A stretch of 14,574 bases of DNA. Source: Spirochaetaceae bacterium. GTDB taxonomy: Bacteria; Spirochaetota; Spirochaetia; CADAEX01. A program made the position numbers and the translations under genes. The DNA is taken from positions 1 to 14,574 of the forward strand of contig WRFK01000015.1 of NCBI GenBank assembly GCA_009778835.1, in the 5' to 3' direction. Positions 6,809 to 13,948 of this stretch are shown here, piece by piece. The notes beneath the pieces were generated by a model. The model made no database searches and was not told the origin of the DNA. It was given only the letters and a program-made list of their open reading frames with translations. Each line of letters begins with the position of its first letter. The first letter of the stretch is position 1.

Positions 6809-6837
6809 TTGACAAGGCTAAACACACACAATACAAT
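6809..6837 (+). promoter_or_regulatory. Predicted sigma70-type promoter of the Hpt gene
   Basis: TTGACA (6809-6814), a 17-bp spacer and TACAAT (6832-6837) form a near-consensus promoter. The transcript should start near 6844, giving a leader of about 138 nt. Confidence 0.7.
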
Positions 6838-6913
6838 TAATGCTCGTAAATTGGGTTGTTTGTGTTTATAATAACTATTCAGTGGATGCCTTGGAAATGG
6901 AATCCTTAAAGAT

Positions 6914-6941
6914 GAATGGGGTATGATAAAAAGTCCCATTC
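6914..6941 (+). promoter_or_regulatory. Leader hairpin ahead of the Hpt gene
   Basis: GAATGGG (6914-6920) and CCCATTC (6935-6941) are perfect 7-bp complements with a 14-nt loop. They are followed by a small CCTTC/GAAGG hairpin (6941-6945 with 6952-6956) that shares one base. The structure lies 30-68 nt ahead of the start codon. No T-run follows, so it is not a terminator by itself. Confidence 0.4.
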
Positions 6942-6981
6942 CTTCCAAATTGAAGGACCAATTCATAGTAAGGAGAAGAAT

Positions 6982-7347
6982 ATGGTGATCGAAATACCCG
7001 GAGTAGATGCGGATAGTGGACTAAAATTTTGTGAAGGCGATGTGAATATTTATATGCGTTTTCTGCGTCTTTATGTATCAAGTATGTCCACAGCTCTGGA
7101 GAAGATACGCAGCGTTTCGGAGGAAACATTGAGGGATTATGCCGCAAGTATACATGGCATAAAAGGCATCAGCGAAACAATTGGCGCAGAAGAAGCAAGA
7201 AAAACCGCCAAGCAACTGGAGATTATGGCCAAAAGCAATGATTTAGCCGGGGTATTGGCTCAAAATAAAACCTTTATAACATACGCAGAGAATTTAGTTG
7301 CAAACATACGAAGCTGGCTGGAAAAAAATAATACTTCCAGCACCTAA
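6982..7347 (+). CDS. Stand-alone histidine phosphotransfer (Hpt) domain protein
   Basis: The 121-residue protein is a single Hpt domain. The phosphorylatable histidine is His58 in YAASIHGIKGISETIGAEEARKTAKQLE (53-80), matching the family pattern H-x2-K-G-x5-G-A. It is expected to be a four-helix bundle that passes phosphoryl groups between receiver domains. The frame is open further upstream to an ATG at 6916. I choose the ATG at 6982 because AGGAG (6971-6975) lies 6 nt before it, and the upstream 22 residues would overlap the leader hairpin. The gene is convergent with the receptor-receiver hybrid, with no base between the stop codons. That protein's receiver domain is the obvious candidate partner. 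Confidence 0.88.
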   Translation: MVIEIPGVDADSGLKFCEGDVNIYMRFLRLYVSSMSTALEKIRSVSEETLRDYAASIHGIKGISETIGAEEARKTAKQLEIMAKSNDLAGVLAQNKTFITYAENLVANIRSWLEKNNTSST

Positions 7348-9579
7348 TTAAATCTTTTTGTTTGTCGCCATAATCTTTTCTATTCTTTCCAACAGCTCGC
7401 TCTTTTGACAAGGCTTCTTTATGTAATCAGCAGCCCCCATTTTTTTGGCGCGGCTCATGTCATCAGGATCATCCGAAGAGGTAAAAATTGCTATTGGAAC
7501 ATGGTGCAAATTGCTAAGCGCCTTAAACCTGTCATAAGCATCCCATCCATCTACCTGGGGCATTACTAAATCCAATAAAATAAAATCCGGGTCAAGTCCC
7601 TGATAAAGTAGCTTAAGGGCTTCTTCGCACGATTTGGTAGCAATAATATCATAGTTATTCTCCAGGAAACCTTTAGCCATTTCCAGATGGATTTCATCAT
7701 CATCCACCATCAGAATCTTATGCTTTTCGTCCCCTGTGGATACCTTGAATTTTTCTGTTTCTTTCTTAAGATCCTCAAAGTTCTGAGTATTTTCCGAACT
7801 CATTTCCGTTACATGGGTAATCGCAACCTTTATCTGCTTTAGTGCGCCATTCACAATATCGTTCATACTATTTATTGCCTCATTGCTTACCTTTATAAAT
7901 TCACCTGCTTCCCTGATCAAATCGCTGCCTGATTGGGATATATTTTCAGAACCTTTCTGGACAGATACGGTTATTTCTTTCAGGCGGCCTACGGCATCCA
8001 GTATTTGTCTCCCTCCGACTTCCTGTTCTTCCATTGCATTGCGAATATTCAATTCATGCTCAGAAACTGTTTTTACCCCTGTATCTATGGCGCCAAAACG
8101 GGCAAGTACTTCATCGGAAGATACTGTAATACTGTCTATGGATGTTTTTATCTTTTTTAACATAGCTGCAGTAGTTTTGGATTGCTGAGCCGATGACTCG
8201 GCCAGTTTTCGGATTTCATCGGCTACTACCGCAAAACCTTTTCCCGACTCTCCCGCATGTGCCGCCTCAATAGCAGCGTTCATGGAAAGCAGATTAGTCT
8301 GACTTGCGATATTATCCATTACTGAGTTTATTTCCAGCAGCCCCTCTGAATCCCGTGCGATTTCCTGTATTTCCTGCACTACAGCCTGGACCGTTGCCCT
8401 TCCGTGTTCTGATGCCTCCGCCAGAGTTACAACATTCTTGTTGTTTTCTACCAATGTTTGGCCTACTGAATGTATGTTAGCAGTCATTTCCTCAATAGCT
8501 GAAGATGATGTATTTACGCTGTCGGTCTGATCTTCTATCAATTTATTCTGTAATTCAATATTGGTTTTAATCTTATCCAGCGCCTTGTCTACTTCAATAG
8601 ATCCTTTTTGTTGCTTGATCTCCATGCCCTTTATCTCTTCAAAATTAGCAGAGATATCGTCTACTGCCTTAGAAGTCTTTGTCATATTGACAGAGAGCTC
8701 ATAACCTGTATTCGTAAGCGCATTGACTTTGTATTTTATTATGCTCACAAGATTCCGGATATTATCAAGGGTCTTGTTAAAATACATGACCAAATCGCCG
8801 ATTTCATCTTTATGGGGAAGTGTAAGATGTTTGGTAAGGTCTCCTTCTCCAGCAGCTAATTCCGCAAGCATCTTTGTTATAGCCTTGATTGGCCTCAGCA
8901 ATATAAAACTAAAGCTCAATACATTTATAACAATTAATACTGTAAGAGATACAATTGCAGCAATGGTAGTCTGGATAATCTCTTTGACAGTGTTTTCCGC
9001 AATTACTTTATTTATTTTTGTCATTTCTATACCAATAAATAAAATACCAATAACATCTTTGCCATTCAGCGCAAAAATAGGCCTGTATTCGGTAAGATAT
9101 TCACGGCCTAAAATAACAGCTATTCCGCTATAACTCGTACCAGCCTGTATAGAAGAATATGCGGCACTTTTTACTCCCAGAAAGGTTTCCACTGCCCGTT
9201 TTCCTGAACTGTCAACAATACTGGTGCTTATCCGGCGGTAATCATTATTTTCGTGGACAAAAATAGTCGCTGCTACATTAAAATCATAACTTAAAGCATC
9301 TACAAGTTCATACTGATGTTTGATAGAAATGCCGCCTTCGCCCACCAGGTCTCCTGAAACCAGACGCAAGTGTCCATATTTTTGAAAAAGCTTCTCCTCT
9401 GCATGCAAAATAGTGCTTGCGAGTTTACTTTTACCCATGAGAACAGCTGTTTCAAGACTTGATTTTTTTATGGAGTGGATGCTAAGGGTAGAAAAGACTA
9501 ATATCGTAATTATTATAAAAATTGTAGATATACTCGATAATTTTATTAGTAACCCTATACGCCTTGTATTGCTATTCAT
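7348..9579 (-). CDS. Methyl-accepting chemotaxis protein with C-terminal response-regulator receiver domain
   Basis: The 743-residue protein is a chemoreceptor fused to a receiver. TM1 is at about 13-35. A periplasmic region at 36-200, with the look of a single-Cache sensor (FLGVKSAAYSSIQAGTSYSGIAVILGREYLTEYRPIF, 133-169), is followed by TM2 (about 201-228) and a HAMP domain (228-282, LRPIKAITKML and DEIGDL). The signalling module has the conserved hairpin tip in 418-462 (MDNIASQTNLLSMNAAIEAAHAGESGKGFAVVADEIRKLAES). Residues 619-743 are a complete receiver: acidic DDD 626-628, phosphoacceptor Asp670 in ILLDLVMP, Thr700, Tyr719 and Lys722-Pro723. AAGGAAGG lies 6 nt before the ATG at 9579. Receptors usually end in a flexible tail or CheR-binding pentapeptide; a receiver there is uncommon. 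Ligand unknown. Confidence 0.95.
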   Translation of the reverse strand: MNSNTRRIGLLIKLSSISTIFIIITILVFSTLSIHSIKKSSLETAVLMGKSKLASTILHAEEKLFQKYGHLRLVSGDLVGEGGISIKHQYELVDALSYDFNVAATIFVHENNDYRRISTSIVDSSGKRAVETFLGVKSAAYSSIQAGTSYSGIAVILGREYLTEYRPIFALNGKDVIGILFIGIEMTKINKVIAENTVKEIIQTTIAAIVSLTVLIVINVLSFSFILLRPIKAITKMLAELAAGEGDLTKHLTLPHKDEIGDLVMYFNKTLDNIRNLVSIIKYKVNALTNTGYELSVNMTKTSKAVDDISANFEEIKGMEIKQQKGSIEVDKALDKIKTNIELQNKLIEDQTDSVNTSSSAIEEMTANIHSVGQTLVENNKNVVTLAEASEHGRATVQAVVQEIQEIARDSEGLLEINSVMDNIASQTNLLSMNAAIEAAHAGESGKGFAVVADEIRKLAESSAQQSKTTAAMLKKIKTSIDSITVSSDEVLARFGAIDTGVKTVSEHELNIRNAMEEQEVGGRQILDAVGRLKEITVSVQKGSENISQSGSDLIREAGEFIKVSNEAINSMNDIVNGALKQIKVAITHVTEMSSENTQNFEDLKKETEKFKVSTGDEKHKILMVDDDEIHLEMAKGFLENNYDIIATKSCEEALKLLYQGLDPDFILLDLVMPQVDGWDAYDRFKALSNLHHVPIAIFTSSDDPDDMSRAKKMGAADYIKKPCQKSELLERIEKIMATNKKI

Positions 9580-9622
9580 AATAAGCCTTCCTTATATAAT
9601 GCCTGAAAAACCAAATTAATAA

Positions 9623-9651
9623 CGTATACCACAGGAATTTCTGCCTGTCAA
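9623..9651 (-). promoter_or_regulatory. Predicted promoter of the receptor-receiver gene
   Basis: On the minus strand, TTGACA (9651-9646), a 17-bp spacer and TATACG (9628-9623) lie about 44 bp before the start codon. The -35 box forms the left arm of an inverted repeat, CTGTCAA (9645-9651) and TTGACAG (9661-9667), whose right arm supplies another TTGACA on the plus strand. Confidence 0.5.
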
Positions 9652-9766
9652 GCTGGCTAATTGACAGCCTTAAAATAACTTGCGATTATTTCGCCCTAAA
9701 ATAAATGGAATTTATTAGGGAAATTTTCACATACTCTTGTTGTTAGTGTTAGATAATTACTTTTTG

Positions 9767-9794
9767 TTGACAAATGACAAAATATTTATAGAAT
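9767..9794 (+). promoter_or_regulatory. Predicted promoter placed directly before the SDR-like gene
   Basis: TTGACA (9767-9772), a 16-bp spacer and TAGAAT (9789-9794) predict a transcript start near 9801, only about 5 nt before the ATG at 9806. A second TTGACA (9661-9666) with poor -10 boxes (GATTAT or ATTATT) lies further upstream. Confidence 0.5.
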
Positions 9795-9805
9795 CTTCTT
9801 TATAT

Positions 9806-10444
9806 ATGGATGAGTCTGTTTTCATTATAAGCCAGGGATCCCGCTATGGGAAAAAAATCGCTGATAAGTTTCTGGCAAACAACTATAGAGTAATAAAAAC
9901 AATAAGTGATCAGGAAAGTGAAATTTCTGAAAACTCTACTGCCGGCGGAGCAAGCCCGGAAACCGAAAGTATGCTTACAGAAATTAGCTGGAATTACAGA
10001 TCTCCATTCTCTTCAAAAAACATTACTATTAGCCTTAAAAACCATCCTGATATAAAGAATTTTATTATCGTATATTCCATACCCGAGGAAGATACTCCAA
10101 TCTATAAACAAAGCCAGATAGAAATACAAAAAATAATTGATTTATACATTAAAAGCCAGATTTCTATTACATGCGAATTTTTAAACGATTTTTCAAAAAA
10201 TAACAGATCTGCCAATCTTTTCCTTGTTTTGGAAAATTCGAATTCAAATAATCCATTTAGAGAATTTTTCAAGAATTTTATAAATACTATTCTGGGAGAT
10301 GACACACTGCCTGTAAATATAAATGCATTTGAGATAGGAAAAGAACCTCCTGACCCATTTGCAGACTATGTTTTTTCAATAATACAAGATAAAAAAGCAG
10401 CCAAAGGAAAATGGTTTAAACAGTTCCGTTATACACTTTTTTAG
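9806..10444 (+). CDS. Hypothetical protein, degenerate short-chain-dehydrogenase-like fold
   Basis: The 212-residue protein is not firmly recognised. Its opening VFIISQGSRYGKKIADKFL (5-23) resembles the first strand and glycine turn of short-chain dehydrogenases. Residues 137-141 (NLFLV) match the place of the strand before the active site. LPVNINAFEIG (168-178) resembles the family's R-V-N-x-I-x-P-G segment. The catalytic Tyr-x3-Lys is not present where expected. If the fold is right, it is a pseudo-enzyme or binding protein. The frame is open back to TTG codons at 9737, but I prefer the ATG at 9806: the fold begins there and a promoter at 9767-9794 would cut the longer form. No Shine-Dalgarno is visible. 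It is divergent from the receptor gene, and its stop codon TAG is the first three bases of a 65-bp repeat array. Confidence 0.65.
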   Translation: MDESVFIISQGSRYGKKIADKFLANNYRVIKTISDQESEISENSTAGGASPETESMLTEISWNYRSPFSSKNITISLKNHPDIKNFIIVYSIPEEDTPIYKQSQIEIQKIIDLYIKSQISITCEFLNDFSKNNRSANLFLVLENSNSNNPFREFFKNFINTILGDDTLPVNINAFEIGKEPPDPFADYVFSIIQDKKAAKGKWFKQFRYTLF

Positions 10445-10636
10445 GCGAAGCCATACCCCGCAGGTTTAAGAAAAGATTTACGTTTGTTCCTAAGAGCCAT
10501 ACGGGGTAGGCGAAGCCATACCCCGCAGATTTAAAAAAAGATTTACGTTTGTTCCCAAGAGCCATACGGGGTAGGCGAAGCCATACCCCGCAGATTTAAG
10601 AAAAGATTTACGTTTGTTCCCAAGAGCCATACGGGG
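10442..10636. repeat. Three head-to-tail copies of a 65-bp tandem repeat
   Basis: Copies are 10442-10506, 10507-10571 and 10572-10636, differing at one to three positions each. Copy 1 differs from copy 3 at unit positions 23 and 50, and copy 2 from copy 3 at position 29. At each junction the strand can fold: CGGGGTA and GGC pair with GCC and TACCCCG around a GAA loop with one bulged A (10502-10525 and 10567-10590). The unit length is not a multiple of three and the array starts at a stop codon, so it is non-coding. It might end or stabilise the upstream transcript. Confidence 0.93.
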
Positions 10637-10698
10637 TAGATGTTTTGTAAATTTACCAATAACTTTAACAGTATGTTTCATATCATCTAACAAATCAA

Positions 10699-10727
10699 TT
10701 GACTTATAGCCGGTAATTCTATATTGT
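10699..10727 (+). promoter_or_regulatory. Predicted promoter abutting the symporter start codon
   Basis: TTGACT (10699-10704), a 17-bp spacer and TATTGT (10722-10727) end 6 nt before the ATG at 10734. A transcript starting at the usual distance would begin at or next to that ATG. Confidence 0.5.
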
Positions 10728-10733
10728 TTTTTT

Positions 10734-11969
10734 ATGAAAATATGGGTTAAATATCTTATAGGACTTATACTTGGTCTTGTGACCGGATTTATTTTTTCAA
10801 ATAATTCTGCTTCTGCCTTGCAGGTAGTAAAACCTTTTGTCGATGTTTTTATAAATATTGGACGATATAGTTTTTATCCACTGGTGTTTTTTTCCCTGAC
10901 AATCGGAGTGCATGAACTTCTTCTTAACAAAAGATTTTTTCAGGTACATAAAAATGCCATAATAGTTATGGTTGCCACAGTATTTTTTTCAACAATACTT
11001 GGAGCGCTTATAACACTGGTTTTTTCACCGGAGAGAATACCTGTTATTCTTGAAAGAAAATCAATCGAAGCATTCCCTTCGTTTTATTCACAGCTTCTTG
11101 AAATATTCCCCAAAAATCTTTTTAGTATTTTTTCAGATAGCGGTAATTTTATAATTCCTACAGTATTTCTTGCTTTACTTCTTGGAATTAATCTTGGTTT
11201 TGATAAAACAATAACAAAACCTGTTGTAACTCTTTTTGACTCATTTAACCGAATAATATACAACCTCAACAGTCTTATAATGGAAGTAATGGCTCCTGTC
11301 ATGGGATTTTTTTCAGCATACCTGTTTTTTTCAATATCTTCTGTAAGCCAGATCGCTCTCTACAGACAGCTTTTTTTGATTTTATTTGTCGCATCTGTTC
11401 TTGTAATTTTTCTTATTTTTCCGGCTGTTTTGTACCTGATCGGATTTAAGGAAAAACCATATAAATATCTTTATGGTATTTTAGGCGCAGGTATTGCAGG
11501 CTTTCTTTCAGGGGACAACTATTTGGCAAATAATGTGCTTATACACCACTGCCATAAAAATCTTGGCATACCACGGCCAACAGGCGCTGTTTCAATTTCT
11601 CTGTTTTCAATGTTTGGAAGACCGGGAACAGCAATGGTTTCGGCAATCTGTTTTATAGTAATGCTAAAATCTTATACAAGCAGCGGGGCAGGAGTTTCAC
11701 AAATTCTTTATATGTCATTTCTTATTTTTATAACTTCTTTTACTTTTTCTGCTGCTCCGGGAGGCGGCGTTATAATGCTTCTTACAATTGTGTGTTCAAT
11801 GTACGGTAATGGAGTAGAAGATGGTTATTTAATGTTCAGGCCAATAATTCCCATTCTTTTAGGTTTTGCTGTTCTTATAGATGTTATTGCAACAGGGCTC
11901 TGTTCACTTATAGTTTCTTACCGCAGTAAAGATATTATAAATGATGTTTATATCAGAGATTTTATTTGA
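10734..11969 (+). CDS. Divergent dicarboxylate/amino acid:cation symporter (DAACS family) protein
   Basis: The 411-residue integral membrane protein follows the glutamate-transporter (GltPh/DctA) layout: TM1 at 5-22, a conserved SFYPLVFFSLTIGV (46-59), hairpin HP1 at about 256-268, TM7 at about 284-308, hairpin HP2 FTFSAAPGGGVIMLL (336-350) and TM8 at about 370-395. It should use an ion gradient to move a solute across the inner membrane. The substrate motifs are altered. The serine-rich HP1 tip is replaced by SGDNYLANN, the NMDGT of TM7 by FGRPGT (294-299), and the TM8 region reads DVIATG. Glutamate or C4-dicarboxylates are therefore not safe guesses. The ATG at 10734 lacks a Shine-Dalgarno; it begins right before TM1, so a later start is unlikely. 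It converges on the envelope operon to its right. Confidence 0.85.
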   Translation: MKIWVKYLIGLILGLVTGFIFSNNSASALQVVKPFVDVFINIGRYSFYPLVFFSLTIGVHELLLNKRFFQVHKNAIIVMVATVFFSTILGALITLVFSPERIPVILERKSIEAFPSFYSQLLEIFPKNLFSIFSDSGNFIIPTVFLALLLGINLGFDKTITKPVVTLFDSFNRIIYNLNSLIMEVMAPVMGFFSAYLFFSISSVSQIALYRQLFLILFVASVLVIFLIFPAVLYLIGFKEKPYKYLYGILGAGIAGFLSGDNYLANNVLIHHCHKNLGIPRPTGAVSISLFSMFGRPGTAMVSAICFIVMLKSYTSSGAGVSQILYMSFLIFITSFTFSAAPGGGVIMLLTIVCSMYGNGVEDGYLMFRPIIPILLGFAVLIDVIATGLCSLIVSYRSKDIINDVYIRDFI

Positions 11970-12019
11970 ACACCGGAGAACTGCAGGAAAGTCCTGTCTT
12001 ACAACAGGGCAAAAATTAA

Positions 12020-12730
12020 CTACTCGGTAGTCTTTGCTTCCGGGTCTGTTGTTGCGGAAAGTCGCGCAGCAGCCTCTGCTCTCTTCTGCTGCGCGCTTTT
12101 AGTCATAAAAGAGAATGTAAGGCTTGCCCTTATAGAAAATTGGTCGCTAAAGGCACCGCCATCCCAAAGATGGAAAACCGGCAGTAAGGTATCGACCCTT
12201 GCTTTAAATGAATTTTTTAAAGAATAATCCCACTCAACAAGAGCACCAATCTCAATAAACATGAATCTTCCATAAAAATAGGATAATATATCGGATTTTT
12301 GCGAATCCCCTTGCCCCCATGTTTTTAGGGGAACTCTAAAAATAAAAGCAGGCGAGGCAAAACCAGCTAAAGCAACTTTTTTATTGATCTTGAATTTCAT
12401 AACAAAAGGGCAATCAAGAATAATATTTAAAAGCAGAACAGAATCAGCATATTCAATTTCAGCAGGCAATGCAATTTCTTCATCTTCTGACCACAAATAA
12501 TAATTCCAGTTAAAAACAACAGAAGGCTCAAGAAAATATTTATCTTTTATGGCAAACCCTGCATTTGCCCCAAGAAACGGAAGCATTGGGGAAGGAGCGC
12601 CGTCATTGCTTGAATTTCTTATATACATAACTCCGCCTGTTATGCCGTATGATTCAAAATCAAGGGCATAAAGCGAAAAAGCAAGAAAAATCAGAATTGT
12701 AAATAAAACCAATCTTTTATAAAACATCAT
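12020..12730 (-). CDS. Putative outer-membrane beta-barrel protein
   Basis: The 236-residue protein has a signal peptide (MMFYKRLVLFTILIFLAFSLYA, cleavage probably after Ala22). The rest alternates aromatic and hydrophobic strands of the outer-membrane type (FLEPSVVFNWNYYLW, KVALAGFASPAFIF, FIEIGALVEWDYSL, QFSIRASLTFSFMTK), then a charged tail of about 26 residues. Function unknown; this is the pattern of Treponema outer-membrane-like secreted proteins. In-frame codons continue upstream to a TTG at 12763 that overlaps the lipoprotein gene. I choose the ATG at 12730 because the signal peptide begins there. It starts 13 bp after the lipoprotein stop and has no clear Shine-Dalgarno, suggesting translational coupling. 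It is the last gene of the envelope operon. Confidence 0.75.
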   Translation of the reverse strand: MMFYKRLVLFTILIFLAFSLYALDFESYGITGGVMYIRNSSNDGAPSPMLPFLGANAGFAIKDKYFLEPSVVFNWNYYLWSEDEEIALPAEIEYADSVLLLNIILDCPFVMKFKINKKVALAGFASPAFIFRVPLKTWGQGDSQKSDILSYFYGRFMFIEIGALVEWDYSLKNSFKARVDTLLPVFHLWDGGAFSDQFSIRASLTFSFMTKSAQQKRAEAAARLSATTDPEAKTTE

Positions 12731-12743
12731 TTTTATTAAATTA

Positions 12744-13901
12744 CTATTGCGTAATTTTATCAACCCTTTTTTTATCTATTAAAGTAAGCCCGCAAGCGCC
12801 TGTAAGAAAAAAGCGCTGCTGCTCCCATGCTGCATAGAGAGTATCTCCAGAAGCATATAATACAGTATAATTGTAATTATGGGGAAGTTTCTCAACTCCC
12901 GAAAAACAATAGAGATTGCCATTTTCAATAAGATATATTTCTCCCTTATAAGAGATAAAATATTTTCCTTGCTCAGATGAAACACACATTTTTTCATAAT
13001 GGCTGCTATCGCTTCCTGCTGTTCCCAACAAATATTTTGTTACAACAGGATTATCTTTGCTTCTTAATTCAACTTCAATAATAAAATTGTTATTTATTTC
13101 AACTTTTGTAATGTTTGAAATAAAATCTTTTAAGTTATTGGGCAAATTACTATTATTTAAAACCTGGTTAGCAAGCATAAATCTTGATTCTGTTATTTCA
13201 CTTGCATTCTCACCCAGGGGGCTATTATGCATAAAATATTTAAATATTGTTCCATTATCATTGCTTTTTTTCCATGCGGAAAACCACTTATCATCTATCT
13301 TTTTAAGATTTATAAGTGAAAAATTGTTAGTAATCGCGGGATAATCATTTTGTCTGTATATACTTTTCTTATTATCAATATCTATTTCAACAAAAGGAGA
13401 TAGCGGAACAGAGAAGTTGTTATCAAAAAAAGTGTCATTATAAACATGGCATAAAACCAAATTGCTGTTTGTAATTATTTCTTCGGATGTATAATTAGCA
13501 AGGCTTTCATGTGTTATTTTTGCGGTATCATTAATAGAAGCGCTGCCTGCAACAGTAATAACCCCTTTTTTATTTATTAAAATAACTATTGCGCCATTTT
13601 CTGTTTCTGCTATATCTGAAATTCTTACTGCTTGCGGCCAGGGAGTAAGGGATCTTGTCTGTGCTGTAATTAGCGAAAAATCTTTAATACTATAAAACCA
13701 CTCTTCCTGGTTGCCCTTAATCTGGTCAGAAGTATCGGATAATAGAAAAATCGAAACAGGATTTTGATATCCTGGTTTGTCGTTGGAGGTTATATCTGAT
13801 TTATTTGAACAGCCTGTTTGGAGAATAAAAAAAAATAGTAAAACGCTTTGCAATAAATATTTTGATATTGAAAAATATATTCTACAGATGTATTTCATCA
13901 T
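12744..13901 (-). CDS. Hypothetical lipoprotein
   Basis: The 385-residue protein starts with a basic, hydrophobic leader ending in LQTGC, with Cys31 as the likely lipidation site. Gln at position -3 is unusual for the general lipobox but tolerated in spirochaetes. The mature part is rich in beta strands with several short repeated-looking segments (NGAIVILINKKGVITVAG, KGEIYLIENGNLYCFSG, YASGDTLYAAWEQQ), suggesting a beta-propeller-like or WD-like surface, without a motif I can name. No Shine-Dalgarno is visible before the two adjacent ATG codons (13901, 13898). It lies 47 bp after the DUF2259-like gene and 13 bp before the beta-barrel gene, so a three-gene envelope operon is likely. Function unknown. 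Confidence 0.75.
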   Translation of the reverse strand: MMKYICRIYFSISKYLLQSVLLFFFILQTGCSNKSDITSNDKPGYQNPVSIFLLSDTSDQIKGNQEEWFYSIKDFSLITAQTRSLTPWPQAVRISDIAETENGAIVILINKKGVITVAGSASINDTAKITHESLANYTSEEIITNSNLVLCHVYNDTFFDNNFSVPLSPFVEIDIDNKKSIYRQNDYPAITNNFSLINLKKIDDKWFSAWKKSNDNGTIFKYFMHNSPLGENASEITESRFMLANQVLNNSNLPNNLKDFISNITKVEINNNFIIEVELRSKDNPVVTKYLLGTAGSDSSHYEKMCVSSEQGKYFISYKGEIYLIENGNLYCFSGVEKLPHNYNYTVLYASGDTLYAAWEQQRFFLTGACGLTLIDKKRVDKITQ

Positions 13902-13948
13902 ATATTTAAGTGTTGGTTGTGCTTTTTAAAATATCAAAACATTTTTTA

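Larger units (their letters stand above)
6622..6981. other. 360-bp intergenic region with G9 tract, promoter and hpt leader
   Basis: The gap between the divergent pcm and hpt genes holds a nine-G homopolymer (6752-6760), a strong promoter (6809-6837) and a predicted leader of about 138 nt with a hairpin (6914-6941). No gene with a ribosome binding site was seen, and the leader does not resemble a riboswitch class I recognise. Confidence 0.6.

Noticed and set aside
6882..6894. 13-base match, GTGGATGCCTTGG, to the conserved 5' region of 23S rRNA
   Set aside because: The flanks do not continue as rRNA, and a match of this length between the window and a 3-kb sequence is expected about once by chance.
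6712..6966. Minus-strand ORF of 84 codons in the hpt upstream region
   Set aside because: It crosses the G9 tract and the hpt promoter, has a biased proline and histidine composition, and no family resemblance.
6844..6981. Riboswitch in the hpt leader
   Set aside because: Only two short hairpins are visible, and no conserved core of the cyclic-di-GMP or other classes I know was found.
10442..10636. CRISPR-like array
   Set aside because: The copies are contiguous with no unique spacers between them, and no cas gene is nearby; this is a plain tandem repeat.
10490..10693. Minus-strand ORF of 67 codons across the 65-bp repeats
   Set aside because: It is produced by the repeats themselves; the 65-bp period shifts frame each copy, and there is no ribosome binding site or recognisable protein.
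11984..12009. Hairpins between the convergent symporter and beta-barrel genes
   Set aside because: The 5-bp stems (CAGGA/TCCTG and CCTGT/ACAGG) overlap each other and have no following T-run on either strand, so no terminator call is supported.
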